A stretch of 64,000 nucleotides of DNA, from NCBI GenBank assembly GCA_029565935.1, contig JAKQNF010000010.1:1-64000 (forward strand). The letters run 5' to 3'. The notes beneath the pieces were generated by a model. The model searched no databases. It was not told the DNA's origin and worked only from the letters and a program-made list of their open reading frames with translations. Made by a program: the position numbers and the translations under genes. How positions within the stretch are numbered: position 1 is the stretch's first letter; each line of letters begins with the position of its first letter. The stretch is from Bacillota bacterium (lineage in GTDB: Bacteria; Bacillota; DTU025; MWDF01). Of this stretch, positions 53,594 to 62,036 are shown one piece after another.

Positions 53594-55270
53594 CTACTTT
53601 GTGGGCAGTGCGAAATAGTTGACGTTCTTGATCATGCGGACGTACTCGCCGACCTTATACTCCTTGAGCACGAACGGTCCGAGTCCGACCAGCTTTGTCA
53701 TGCCAGCCACTGTAGGATGAGCTTCCTTCCAGGGCTCGAACGCCTTGTAGTCCTTGACGTCCTTCCAGATGTGCTGGGGAAGTCCGCAGTAGTCGGCTTT
53801 GTCGATGTTCCAGTAGCTGGTGTTCGAGAAATAGACCTTCGCGGTGTACTTGTCGGGCGTCTCGACCTTGACTATGTTCTGGGTGGCCGACAGATACCTG
53901 GGGGCCTTGTTGTCGCGCAGGTACTCGAGGGTGAACTTCACGTCTGCCGATGTGAAGGGCACGCCGTCGGACCATTTGATGTCATCCCTGAGGTTCCAGG
54001 TGATCAGGGTTCCGAACTTGCCGGGGGAAACCTGCCACTGGCCGATCTCCCAAGACTTGGCCATCCACGGGATGTCCTCGCCGGTCACGGGGTCGATCTG
54101 CCTTAGGCCGCCCATCGGGGCCACACGACCGAGGACCTCCCACTCATATGCCTGAGAGGCAGTGACGGGGTTGAGGTTCTTAGGCTCTTCAGTAAGCATC
54201 CAACGGATCGTCCCGCCGGTACCCGATACACGCTCTATGTTCAGTGTCGTCCAGATATTGTTGTAGTTAGCCGCGCCGAAACCGTTCATCGACACCCAGC
54301 CCTTAACTACGTCCTTGCGGAAACCGTCGATGTAGGGCCTGGAGTAGAGCGGTACGTAGGGCATCAGACGGGCGAGTATGAGCTGTGACGCGTCAGCTGC
54401 CGCCTTGGCGGTCTTGAGGTCGACGGGGGTGTAGAGCTTCTCCAACGCCTTGTCGAGCTGTGCGTCGTGGGTGCCGGGCCTGTTGTAGCCGGCCTCGACG
54501 TCCTGCGAGCTGTGGAAGAAGTCGTACAGGAAGTCAGGGTTCCTGCTGAGGCTCCACGCGAGCGCGAACATGTCGAAGTCTGCGACGTCGAGCTTGTCCA
54601 GCATCACGTTGAAGTCCATGGGCTCGTGCTTGGCGGGGATGCCTATCGCGTTCATGGCCTCGACTATGATCCTGCCGATCTCGGCGGAGGTCGCGGCCAC
54701 TTCATACGTAGGAGTGTAGAACTTGACTTCGCGCATGGTCTTGCCCGTGGTCGGGTCTATGCGCTTGCCGTCCTTGCCCACTACGTAGCCAGCGGCGTCC
54801 AGAAGCTGCTTCGCCTTGGTGGGGTTGTATGGATATACCGGCACGTCCGATTTGTAGAACGGGCTCGCCTGGGGAACGAAGCTGGAAAGGGGAAGCATGT
54901 TGCCCGCGAACAGGGTGCGGATGATGTTGTCCCTGTCGACGATGTGGGCGACAGCCTGCCTTACGACCTGTGCGTTGAAGGGGTCTTTCCTCATGTTGAA
55001 GCACATGTAGAACATATGGTAACCATAGTTCATGTTCACCGCTGCGTTGGGAAGGCCCTTGACCTTTGCGATTTCCGCCGCGGCCGTCAGTCCGGGGATG
55101 ACCACGGAGTCACCGCGCTCGAATGCGATCAGCCTTGCCTGCTGTTCCTTGATGATCGGCATTATGATCTCGTCTACGCGCGGGCCGGTCTTCTCGTAGG
55201 CCATAGCCGCGACGCCGATCATTGACACCATCATCACTACCATAGCGATAATTGCCAGTGTACGTCTCAC
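53594..55270 (-). CDS. oppA: Oligopeptide-binding protein (SBP_bac_5) with its two halves in swapped order
   Basis: The 558-residue protein has a signal peptide (RRTLAIIAMVVMMVSMIGVAA) without a lipobox. After it comes sequence that in family-5 binding proteins forms the C-terminal half: PRVDEIIMPIIKEQQARLIAF, then MFYMCFNMRKDPFNAQVVRQAVAHIVDRDNII, ending with MPYVPLYSRPYIDGFRKD (residues 25-347). Then follows the part that normally comes first: MLTEEPKNLNPVTAS, then MAKSWEIG, LRDDIKWSDGVPFTSADVKFTLEYL and GPFVLKEYKVGEYVRMIKNVNYF (348-558). The order matches a circular permutation, cut in the loop after NYFALP and joined through ERVSGTGG. It starts at GTG nine bases after AAGGAGGT. It probably binds peptides in the periplasm. 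Its own permease OppC is also atypical. Confidence 0.88.
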   Translation of the reverse strand: MRRTLAIIAMVVMMVSMIGVAAMAYEKTGPRVDEIIMPIIKEQQARLIAFERGDSVVIPGLTAAAEIAKVKGLPNAAVNMNYGYHMFYMCFNMRKDPFNAQVVRQAVAHIVDRDNIIRTLFAGNMLPLSSFVPQASPFYKSDVPVYPYNPTKAKQLLDAAGYVVGKDGKRIDPTTGKTMREVKFYTPTYEVAATSAEIGRIIVEAMNAIGIPAKHEPMDFNVMLDKLDVADFDMFALAWSLSRNPDFLYDFFHSSQDVEAGYNRPGTHDAQLDKALEKLYTPVDLKTAKAAADASQLILARLMPYVPLYSRPYIDGFRKDVVKGWVSMNGFGAANYNNIWTTLNIERVSGTGGTIRWMLTEEPKNLNPVTASQAYEWEVLGRVAPMGGLRQIDPVTGEDIPWMAKSWEIGQWQVSPGKFGTLITWNLRDDIKWSDGVPFTSADVKFTLEYLRDNKAPRYLSATQNIVKVETPDKYTAKVYFSNTSYWNIDKADYCGLPQHIWKDVKDYKAFEPWKEAHPTVAGMTKLVGLGPFVLKEYKVGEYVRMIKNVNYFALPTK

Positions 55271-55606
55271 TAATGATCTACCTCCTTGTATAGAATGATT
55301 CCTGAAAGTCGTCTTTCTTTTGGAGGAAATGTGCCGGTACCCTAGAATGAACGATCCATCTAAATGGTATTGTCCCAAAAGAATTCGACAATGCATAAAG
55401 TATTCCTTCTTACATTTTATTTGAACGCCCACCATATATCAAGATGAACGACGGCTTAGCCTATCGAAATGCGATGAACCGCGTGCACTTCTGCATAGGT
55501 CCCCCCGACCCCGCAATGGCGGTGATAGTAGGATATCTGTTATTATTTGAGTTGGCATTACGAGCCGGCCGGCATTGCTTCGGGCGGTTCACTGGGAGTG
55601 TAGCTT
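55271..55606. other. Divergent intergenic region between oppA and the flavin redox operon
   Basis: No gene is seen. The inverted repeat ATTGTC / GACAAT (55369-55392, 12-base spacer) lies about 100 bases upstream of oppA and is an operator candidate. A GGGAGTG ribosome site precedes the plus-strand gene. Confidence 0.45.
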
Positions 55607-57073
55607 ATGTCTTCTTACGATGTGGCGATCATAGGCGCCGGTATATCGGGCTCCGCGATTGCAAGGGAGCTGTCGAAGTACGAGCTGAACACGGTTGTAA
55701 TCGAGGCGGAGGACGATGTCGCCTCCGGGACCACCAAGGCCAACACCGCAATAGTGCACGCCGGTTACGACGCCGTCCCCGGCAGCTGGAAGGCCAGGAT
55801 GAACCTCGTCGGCTCTCGCATGTACGAGATGCTGTGCGCCGATCTGGACGTGCCGTACCATCGTACCGGCACGCTGGTCGTAGCGCTAGAACGCGATCAG
55901 GCGCCCCTGCTTGAGGAGCTGAGGGAAAGGGGCGAGGTGAACGGCGTCGAAGGGCTCGAGCTGCTGGACAAAGGAAGGCTGCTCGAGATGGAGCCGAACA
56001 TCAACCCGGAGGCTCTCGGAGCATTGTACGCGAGCACCGGAGCGTATACATGCCCCTGGGAGATGTCAATAGCGCTCATGGAAAACGCCGTGGAGAACGG
56101 CACGGAACTGCTCCTTGGCGAGAAGGTGCTGGACATCGAGGAGGAAGGCGGCCATTTCGGGCTCGTTCTGAAGGACAGGACAATAAGGTCGAAGTACGTG
56201 GTGAACGCCGCGGGCCTTTCGGCCGACAAGGTGGCTTCCATGGTGGGGGACCCCGGCTTCAGGATAGCTCCCAGGAGGGGAGAGTACTGGCTCTTCGACA
56301 AGAACACGGAAGGTCTGGTCACAAGGCCGGTATTCACCGCGCCGACGCCGTTGTCCAAGGGAGTCGTAATCACCCCGACAGCGGACGGCAACATCATGGC
56401 GGGGCCCAACGCCGAGAACATCGACGATCCCAGTGACGTTTCCACCACCCAGCAGGGGCTGGACAAGGTATGGAACGACGCCGTAAAGCTCGTCCCCAGC
56501 CTTCCGAGAAGGTCAGCCATAACCAATTTCGCTGGCCTGAGGGCGGCAGCATCGCCTCAGGCGGACTTCGTGATAGGCCCGATGCAGGGCCACTTCGGCT
56601 TCTTCAACACGGCGGGTATAGAATCCCCGGGTCTGACCGCCGCGCCCGCGATAGCAGCGGCTCTGACCGGCATGCTCAAAGACGCCGGCCTTGCGCTGGA
56701 GAAGAAGCGCTCCTGGAAGCCGAAGAGGAAGGGCCTGGTGCACTTCGCAGGCCTGAGCAGGCAGGAACAGGACAGGTTGGTCATGGAGGACCACCGTTAC
56801 GGGCATGTGATATGCCGGTGCGAGACGGTCACCGAGGCCGAGATAATAGAAGCACTGAGAAGGCCCGTGCCATGCAGGACGATGGACGGCCTGAAGAGGA
56901 GGACGAGGCTGGGCGCCGGCAGGTGCCAGTCGGGCTTCTGCAGCCCGAGGGCCCTTGGCATAGTGGCAAGGGAGCTGGGCGTCACGGTGGATTCCATCAG
57001 CAAGAACGGCGACGGTTCCTTCTATGTTACGGGACTCCTGGACGGTGCGGAAGGAGGCGGCCTAGATGACTGA
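55607..57073 (+). CDS. FAD-dependent dehydrogenase (GlpA-like) with C-terminal [2Fe-2S] domain
   Basis: The 488-residue protein joins a DAO-type flavoprotein domain (residues 1-370, with IIGAGISGSAIARELSKY and a second FAD contact in FFNTAGIESPGLTAAPAIA) to a BFD-like iron-sulfur domain. The latter has cysteines in ICRCETVT, PCRTMDG and GRCQSGFC. Anaerobic glycerol-3-phosphate dehydrogenase GlpA has the same layout, and GlpA-like genes often precede genes like the next two. No glycerol kinase or facilitator gene is adjacent, so the substrate may be another hydroxy acid or amino acid. It starts the redox operon, and its end overlaps the next gene. Confidence 0.86.
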   Translation: MSSYDVAIIGAGISGSAIARELSKYELNTVVIEAEDDVASGTTKANTAIVHAGYDAVPGSWKARMNLVGSRMYEMLCADLDVPYHRTGTLVVALERDQAPLLEELRERGEVNGVEGLELLDKGRLLEMEPNINPEALGALYASTGAYTCPWEMSIALMENAVENGTELLLGEKVLDIEEEGGHFGLVLKDRTIRSKYVVNAAGLSADKVASMVGDPGFRIAPRRGEYWLFDKNTEGLVTRPVFTAPTPLSKGVVITPTADGNIMAGPNAENIDDPSDVSTTQQGLDKVWNDAVKLVPSLPRRSAITNFAGLRAAASPQADFVIGPMQGHFGFFNTAGIESPGLTAAPAIAAALTGMLKDAGLALEKKRSWKPKRKGLVHFAGLSRQEQDRLVMEDHRYGHVICRCETVTEAEIIEALRRPVPCRTMDGLKRRTRLGAGRCQSGFCSPRALGIVARELGVTVDSISKNGDGSFYVTGLLDGAEGGGLDD

Positions 57074-58334
57074 GCTCATCGCGGATGTAGTTGTCATAGG
57101 GGCGGGACCCGCGGGCCTCGCTGCGGCTATCAAGGCTAAGCAGGAGGGCGCGGCAAGGGTGATGGTGCTCGAGCGGGACAGGGAGCTGGGCGGCATACTT
57201 CAGCAGTGCATCCACAACGGCTTCGGCCTCCACCTGTTCGGAACGGAGCTCACCGGGCCGGAATATGCCTTCAGGTTCATAGACGAGGCCCTAAAGGAGG
57301 GCGTCGAGTTCATGCTAGACACGATGGTTCTCGAGATCGGCGCCGACAGGACGATAATCGCGCTCAACGAGAACCGCGGCATGTTCAGGATAGGGGCCGG
57401 CGCTGTGGTCCTCGCCATGGGATGCCGCGAAAGGAACAGGGGCGCCGTGACCATACCGGGTACGCGTCCTGCTGGCGTCTTCACCGCGGGGGCGGCACAG
57501 CGGCTCGTGAACATGGAAGGTTACATGCCCGGCAAGAAGGTCGTGATACTAGGCTCCGGCGACATAGGGCTCATCATGGCAAGGCGCATGACGTGGGAGG
57601 GCGCGAAGGTGGAGGCAGTGCTCGAGATCCTGCCCTTCCCGAGCGGGCTTACGAGGAACCTCGTCCAGTGCCTCAACGACCAGGGCATACCGCTCCATCT
57701 AGGCAACACCGTCGTCAAGGTGCACGGGCTGAGGAGGGTGGAGGGCGTGACCGCAGCCAAGGTCGACGAGAAGCTGAGGCCCATACCGGGCACCGAATGG
57801 TTCATACCGTGCGACACGCTGCTGCTTTCGATAGGCCTGATACCGGAGAACGAGCTTAGCAGGATGGCGGGCGTGAGGATCGACCCGGTGACGGGCGGGC
57901 CGGTGGTGACCGACGACATGGAGACCAGCGTAAAGGGCATATTCGCCTGCGGCAACGTGGTCCATGTCCACGACCTGGTCGACAACGTCACCATGGAGAG
58001 CAGGATTGCCGGAGAGGGCGCGGCGAAGGCCGCCACCGGGCGGATAGCAAGAGGCGGCAGCGTAAACACCCTCGCGGGGGAGAACATCAGGTATGTAGTG
58101 CCGCACAGGCTGGGGCTCAAGAACTCATCCGAAAGGGACACCACACTATATATGAGGGTCGTGAAACCGGTCGAGAAGGTCAGGGTAGAGGTGGTGTCGG
58201 AAGGCAGGCTGCTGCACTCCAAGAGCGAAAGGGTGCTCAAGCCGGCCGAGATGCTCGTCCTTAAGCTGCCGAAGGGGAAGCTCGAAGGGCTCGGTGACGG
58301 CAAGGAAGTGGAGTTCAGGATCAACGCCGATTGA
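57066..58334 (+). CDS. NAD(P)/FAD-dependent oxidoreductase (HcnB/GlpB-partner type)
   Basis: The 422-residue protein has two dinucleotide-binding folds: FAD at the N terminus (VVIGAGPAGLAAAIKAKQEG) and NAD(P) in the middle (KKVVILGSGDIGLIMARRMTWEG). The C-terminal part contains GIFACGNVVHVHDLVDNVTMES, a family mark of the partner that sits between a GlpA-like protein and a DUF1667 protein. It probably oxidises NADH and exchanges electrons with its neighbours. Its ATG overlaps the upstream gene by eight bases behind GGAAGGAGG. The substrate of the complex is unknown. Confidence 0.88.
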   Translation: MTELIADVVVIGAGPAGLAAAIKAKQEGAARVMVLERDRELGGILQQCIHNGFGLHLFGTELTGPEYAFRFIDEALKEGVEFMLDTMVLEIGADRTIIALNENRGMFRIGAGAVVLAMGCRERNRGAVTIPGTRPAGVFTAGAAQRLVNMEGYMPGKKVVILGSGDIGLIMARRMTWEGAKVEAVLEILPFPSGLTRNLVQCLNDQGIPLHLGNTVVKVHGLRRVEGVTAAKVDEKLRPIPGTEWFIPCDTLLLSIGLIPENELSRMAGVRIDPVTGGPVVTDDMETSVKGIFACGNVVHVHDLVDNVTMESRIAGEGAAKAATGRIARGGSVNTLAGENIRYVVPHRLGLKNSSERDTTLYMRVVKPVEKVRVEVVSEGRLLHSKSERVLKPAEMLVLKLPKGKLEGLGDGKEVEFRINAD

Positions 58335-58350
58335 GGAGGGCTAGTGGAAA

Positions 58351-58716
58351 GTGGCCGACGTGAAGGAACTTACGTGCATAGTATGCCCCATTGGATGCAG
58401 GTTAAGGGCGACTGTGGAAGGCGATGAGATAACCATAGAGGGCAACACGTGCGCCCGTGGCAAGAAATACGGGCTGGACGAGCTGTGCAGCCCCGTCAGG
58501 ATGCTAACTTCCACGGTTAAGGTGGACGGCGGCTTCCTGCCCAGGTTGCCTGTAAGGACCCGGGGCCCCATACCCAAGGGCAGGATAGAGGACGTGCTCT
58601 TGAGCCTGAAGGTGGTGAAAGTGGAAGCTCCGGTCATTATGGGCCAGGTGATATTGGAGGATGCGGCCGGGACGGGCGTCGAGGTCATAGCGTCCAGGCC
58701 GATGGACAGGATATAG
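58351..58716 (+). CDS. DUF1667 protein, small Cys-rich partner of the flavin dehydrogenase
   Basis: The 121-residue protein belongs to DUF1667: KELTCIVCPIGCRLRATV at the N terminus, then NTCARGKKYGLDELCSPVRMLTSTV, and a C-terminal VVKVEAPVIMGQVILEDAAGTGVEVI. The cysteines at CxxCxxxC and in TCARG suggest that it binds an iron-sulfur cluster, though none has been proven. It always travels with GlpA-like and HcnB-like proteins, so it is likely an electron-transfer subunit. It starts at GTG ten bases after GGAGGG; another GTG three codons later is possible. Confidence 0.87.
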   Translation: MADVKELTCIVCPIGCRLRATVEGDEITIEGNTCARGKKYGLDELCSPVRMLTSTVKVDGGFLPRLPVRTRGPIPKGRIEDVLLSLKVVKVEAPVIMGQVILEDAAGTGVEVIASRPMDRI

Positions 58717-58757
58717 GACGTTAAAGCTCCTAGTGGGGCAGAAGCAGGAGGTGTGAC

Positions 58758-59669
58758 ATGAAGGACCTCGTAATCATCGGCAGCGGACCGGCTGGCATGG
58801 CCGCCGGCATCTACGCAAGGCGCGGCGGGCTGGACACGACACTGATAGAGAAGGTATCGCCGGGAGGCCAGGCGGTCTACGCCCACAGCATAGAGAACTA
58901 CCCGGGATCTTACCAGGTACCCGGATACGAGCTGATGTTCAGCTTCGCGAACCATCTGGAGAAGTTCGGGCTTGCCCCCGAGGTGATGGAAATAACTGGT
59001 ACCGAGCTTTCGGGCAAGGTCAAGCTAGTACACACGCAGTCAGCGACGATAGAGGCCAAGGCAGTGGTCATAGCCTCCGGGGCCAGCCCTAGGAAGCTGG
59101 GCATGCCTAACGAGGGCAGGCTCACCGGCAGGGGGGTCTCCTACTGTGCAAGCTGCGACGGCAACTTCTTCAAAGGTAAGGTCGCGGCGGTAGTTGGCGG
59201 CGGTGACGCCGCGGCGGAGGATGCGCTCTACCTTGCCAAGATATGCAGCAAGGTGTACGTAATCCACAGGCGCGATTCGCTCAGGGCGCAGGATATTGTG
59301 CAGAAGAGGCTCTTCGCCATGCAAAACGTCGAGATGGTCTGGAACAGCGTGACCGAGGACATACTCGGCGAGGAGAAGGTCGAGTCCCTGCTAATAAGGG
59401 ACGTCAATGACAAGACCTTGAGGGAGCTTCCCACCGATTCCATATTCGTCGCGATTGGCCAGGTACCGAACACCGGGCTCTTCGCCAAGGAAGTAAGCCT
59501 CGCGGAGACGGGTCACATAATCGTGGACAGGGAGATGAGGACTAACGTCCCGGGCGTGTTCGCCGCGGGCGATGTCACCGTCAAGCCCTTAAGGCAGGTC
59601 GTGACGGCCGTATCCGACGGCGCAGTCGCGTCATATTCGGCGATCAAGTACATAAGCACCGAATTCTAG
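58758..59669 (+). CDS. trxB: Thioredoxin reductase
   Basis: The 303-residue flavoprotein passes electrons from NADPH (or NADH) to thioredoxin. FAD is bound by IIGSGPAGMAAGIYARRGG, the redox-active pair sits in SYCASCDGNFFKG (about residue 132), and the second fold has VVGGGDAAAEDALYLAKIC. The C-terminal segment GVFAAGDVTVKPLRQVVTAVSDGAVAS is standard. HRRD near residue 175 fits NADPH binding. It follows the DUF1667 gene after 41 bases, starts behind AGGAGG, and could supply the selenoperoxiredoxin of this genome with reducing power through a thioredoxin encoded elsewhere. Confidence 0.93.
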   Translation: MKDLVIIGSGPAGMAAGIYARRGGLDTTLIEKVSPGGQAVYAHSIENYPGSYQVPGYELMFSFANHLEKFGLAPEVMEITGTELSGKVKLVHTQSATIEAKAVVIASGASPRKLGMPNEGRLTGRGVSYCASCDGNFFKGKVAAVVGGGDAAAEDALYLAKICSKVYVIHRRDSLRAQDIVQKRLFAMQNVEMVWNSVTEDILGEEKVESLLIRDVNDKTLRELPTDSIFVAIGQVPNTGLFAKEVSLAETGHIIVDREMRTNVPGVFAAGDVTVKPLRQVVTAVSDGAVASYSAIKYISTEF

Positions 59670-59700
59670 AGAACGGAAACAAAGTCGGAAGGCGAAGAGG

Positions 59701-61674
59701 ATGGAAGAGGACAGGACCTGTACGTGCGCCGCTGAGAAAGGTAAACATGGGCATGGATCCCACCATCATGACGGACACGGGCACGACGAGGGTTCCCGAG
59801 GGCAGATGATGGTCCTGCTAGGGCTGAGCCTTGTGCTTTTTGTCGCGGGGCTCGTTATGGAGCATGTCTTAAGCGACAGCTTTGCGTTCATACCGTACCT
59901 GCTAGCATACGTCATCGTCGGATGGGACGTAGCAAAGCAGGTCGTAATAGACCTGAGACAAGGCGAGGTGTTCACCGAGAACCTGCTAATGACGACGGCT
60001 TCGATCGGGGCGTTCGCAATCGGGCACCACGGCGAGGCGGCAGCGGTCATGGTGTTCTACACTCTCGGTGAAGTGCTCCAGGGCATGGCCGTGAGGAAGT
60101 CCAGGAAGAGCATCAAAGCCGCGATGGACCTGAAACCTGACAGGGCCAGGATGATGGTGGGCGGGGTAGAGGTGGAACTGGACCCGCAGGATGTCCCCGT
60201 AGGCGAGACGGTCATCGTAAAACCGGGGGACAAGGTGCCGCTCGATGGGATGGTCATAGAAGGGGACTCCTTCATGGATACGTCGAAGATCACCGGGGAA
60301 TTCGTGCCAAGGAAGGCGTGCCCTGGCTCTGAGGTGCTCGCTGGCACGATCAACGGCACCGGGCTCCTTAAGGTGCGGGTCAGCAAACCTTATGATCTGT
60401 CCATGGCGGCGAGGATCATGAGGAGCGTAGAAGAGGCGGAGGACAAGAAAGCCGTACCGGAGCGCTTCATAAGGCGTTTCGCCAGGTACTACACGCCGGC
60501 GGCCTTCGCGGTAGCGGTGATGATAGCGACCGTCCCGCCGCTCTTAGGTTACGGGAGCTTCCAGGACTGGTTGGGAAGGGCGCTGGTGATACTGGTCATG
60601 GCGTGTCCGTGCGCACTGGTCATATCGGTCCCACTTGCGTATTTCGCGGGCATGGGCAGGATATCCAGGTACGGGGTGCTCATAAAAGGAGCCGCCTTCG
60701 TGGACGTGCTGGCGGGGCTCGACACGATAGTGTTCGACAAGACTGGCACACTCACGGAGGGCAGCTTCGAAGTGAGGGAAGTGGTCCCGATCGGGACCAC
60801 GACGAAGGAGGAGCTGGTCAAGGCAGCGGCCTCGGCCGAAGGTGGCTCAGCCCATCCTATCGCTTCGTCGATAGTCGAGTATGCGAACGGCCTGGGCATA
60901 GAGAAGACCGACGTGGACCTTGCGGGCTACAGCGAAATACCGGGCGGGGGAGTCATCGCGTCCGTTGACGGCAAGGAAGTCGCAGTAGGCAACAAGGGCC
61001 TCATGGGCAAGGTCGGCGCGGATTATTTCGACCCTGGCTGCTCGGATCCGATCTGCGCCCATACCGTCGCGGGAGTGGCAGTGGACGGAAACATGATCGG
61101 CAGCTTCCACCTCGGGGACATGCCCAAGGAAATGGCGGTCGAGACCGTATCCAACCTCAAGGAACTGGGCGTAAGAAGGATAGCGATGCTTTCGGGCGAC
61201 AAGAAGGAAGCAGCGGCCGCGATGGCGCGCATAATCGGAGTGGACGAGGTCCACGCAGGGCTGCTGCCGCAGGAGAAGCTGGAGGAGCTGGAGAGGATCA
61301 TGTCCGGAAGCAGGAAGACCGCATTCGTCGGGGACGGCGTGAACGACGCGCCTTCGCTGGCCAGGGCGGACCTCGGTATAGCGATGGGGGTCCTGGGATC
61401 CGATGCTGCGATAGAGACCGCGGACATGGTGGTAATGGACGACAACCTGAAGAAACTGCCCAAAGCGATCGAGGCGGCCAGGTTCACGAGGGCCGTGGCG
61501 ATGCAGAACATATTCGGAGCACTTGCCGTTAAGGCCGTCTTCCTGACCATGGGAGGGATCGGGCGCGCAGGCATGGTGGAGGCGATAATCGCAGACGTAG
61601 GCCTGACGCTGCTCACGGTCTTGAACTCGTTCAGGCTGTTCGCGGGCGCAAAGGATGAGTCGCCGGTCGCGTAG
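59701..61674 (+). CDS. Zn/Cd/Co-transporting P-type ATPase (ZntA/CadA type)
   Basis: The 657-residue P1B-type ATPase exports divalent metal ions. A His-rich stretch at residues 8-33 (HGHGSHHHDGHGHD after a CTC pair) replaces the usual metal-binding domain. The membrane metal site is ACPCALVIS (C302 and C304), the phosphorylated Asp is D346 in DKTGTLTEG, and GDGVNDAPSLARADLGIAMG is the hinge. The last helices keep the Lys (AVKAVFLT) and Asp (ADVG) of the Zn/Cd class. The CPC motif with terminal K and D separates it from Cu-ATPases. It lies 31 bases after trxB, so it is probably co-transcribed. Metal release from oxidised thiols may explain the link. Confidence 0.92.
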   Translation: MEEDRTCTCAAEKGKHGHGSHHHDGHGHDEGSRGQMMVLLGLSLVLFVAGLVMEHVLSDSFAFIPYLLAYVIVGWDVAKQVVIDLRQGEVFTENLLMTTASIGAFAIGHHGEAAAVMVFYTLGEVLQGMAVRKSRKSIKAAMDLKPDRARMMVGGVEVELDPQDVPVGETVIVKPGDKVPLDGMVIEGDSFMDTSKITGEFVPRKACPGSEVLAGTINGTGLLKVRVSKPYDLSMAARIMRSVEEAEDKKAVPERFIRRFARYYTPAAFAVAVMIATVPPLLGYGSFQDWLGRALVILVMACPCALVISVPLAYFAGMGRISRYGVLIKGAAFVDVLAGLDTIVFDKTGTLTEGSFEVREVVPIGTTTKEELVKAAASAEGGSAHPIASSIVEYANGLGIEKTDVDLAGYSEIPGGGVIASVDGKEVAVGNKGLMGKVGADYFDPGCSDPICAHTVAGVAVDGNMIGSFHLGDMPKEMAVETVSNLKELGVRRIAMLSGDKKEAAAAMARIIGVDEVHAGLLPQEKLEELERIMSGSRKTAFVGDGVNDAPSLARADLGIAMGVLGSDAAIETADMVVMDDNLKKLPKAIEAARFTRAVAMQNIFGALAVKAVFLTMGGIGRAGMVEAIIADVGLTLLTVLNSFRLFAGAKDESPVA

Positions 61675-61746
61675 GGGAGATAGCCGGATGGGAGAAACAT
61701 ACAGGTAATGCTTCGTCCAAGCCAGCCATTTCCGGGTGCGAAAGAC

Positions 61747-61775
61747 TTGACAGATGCCTTGATGGAGAATATTAT
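61747..61775 (+). promoter_or_regulatory. Strong sigma-70 promoter of the lyase gene
   Basis: A perfect TTGACA is followed after exactly 17 bases by TATTAT (one mismatch). Transcription would begin near 61782 and give a leader of about 255 bases. Confidence 0.82.
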
Positions 61776-61813
61776 TACAACATTACGCATAAATCTACCA
61801 TGGAGGCGCAGGC

Positions 61814-61897
61814 ATGCCGGACAGGATATCGAAAAGGAAAATGAATCGATATTACGCCTATACGACGGCTTGCCATCGCGCTTACCGTAGGGTATAG
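61814..61897 (+). CDS. Tyr-rich leader peptide (27 residues)
   Basis: A small gene begins at ATG exactly seven bases after GGAGG, the best ribosome site in the leader. The 27-residue product has Tyr at positions 13, 14, 16 and 24, including the cluster RYYAY, and no Trp. The bases that code for residues 18-23 also form the first arm of a 16-bp stem with 61930-61945. A terminator-like hairpin follows further down. This is the layout of a peptide whose translation is used to sense an amino acid, like tnaC or the biosynthetic leader peptides. The next gene encodes a tyrosine-splitting enzyme by family. Confidence 0.6.
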   Translation: MPDRISKRKMNRYYAYTTACHRAYRRV

Positions 61898-61945
61898 GCA
61901 GCGCTTCTGGTACATCGACCTAAAGCGGGCGCGAGGGCAGGCCGT
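61865..61945 (+). promoter_or_regulatory. Long-range stem in the lyase leader
   Basis: Bases 61865-61880 (ACGGCTTGCCATCGCG) pair with 61930-61945 (CGCGAGGGCAGGCCGT). Fourteen pairs are Watson-Crick, one is G-U and one is a mismatch. The first arm lies inside the leader peptide gene, just after the Tyr codons, so a ribosome halted there would stop it from forming. Confidence 0.65.
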
Positions 61946-61952
61946 AAAATTT

Positions 61953-61983
61953 GGACTCGGATGGATCCGGGTCCATTTCTTTT
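61953..61983 (+). terminator. Terminator or attenuator hairpin before the lyase gene
   Basis: GGACTCGG pairs with CCGGGTCC (one T-G pair) in a short hairpin, followed by ATTTCTTTT. Because it lies between the promoter and the gene, it could attenuate transcription. Confidence 0.65.
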
Positions 61984-62036
61984 ACTGCCTCGATTAGGAT
62001 GCCTCGCACCGGGTAGGCAAAAAGGAGGATGTACCT

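Larger units (their letters stand above)
61675..62036. other. Regulatory leader region of the tyrosine phenol-lyase-like gene
   Basis: The 362 bases contain, in order, a strong promoter, a Tyr-rich leader peptide gene, a long-range stem, and a terminator-like hairpin, all before the AAGGAGG of the lyase. The parts are listed separately. Confidence 0.7.

Noticed and set aside
61708..61890. A 60-codon open frame spanning the lyase promoter
   Set aside because: It starts upstream of the likely transcription start and has no ribosome site; the well-placed 27-codon frame is preferred.
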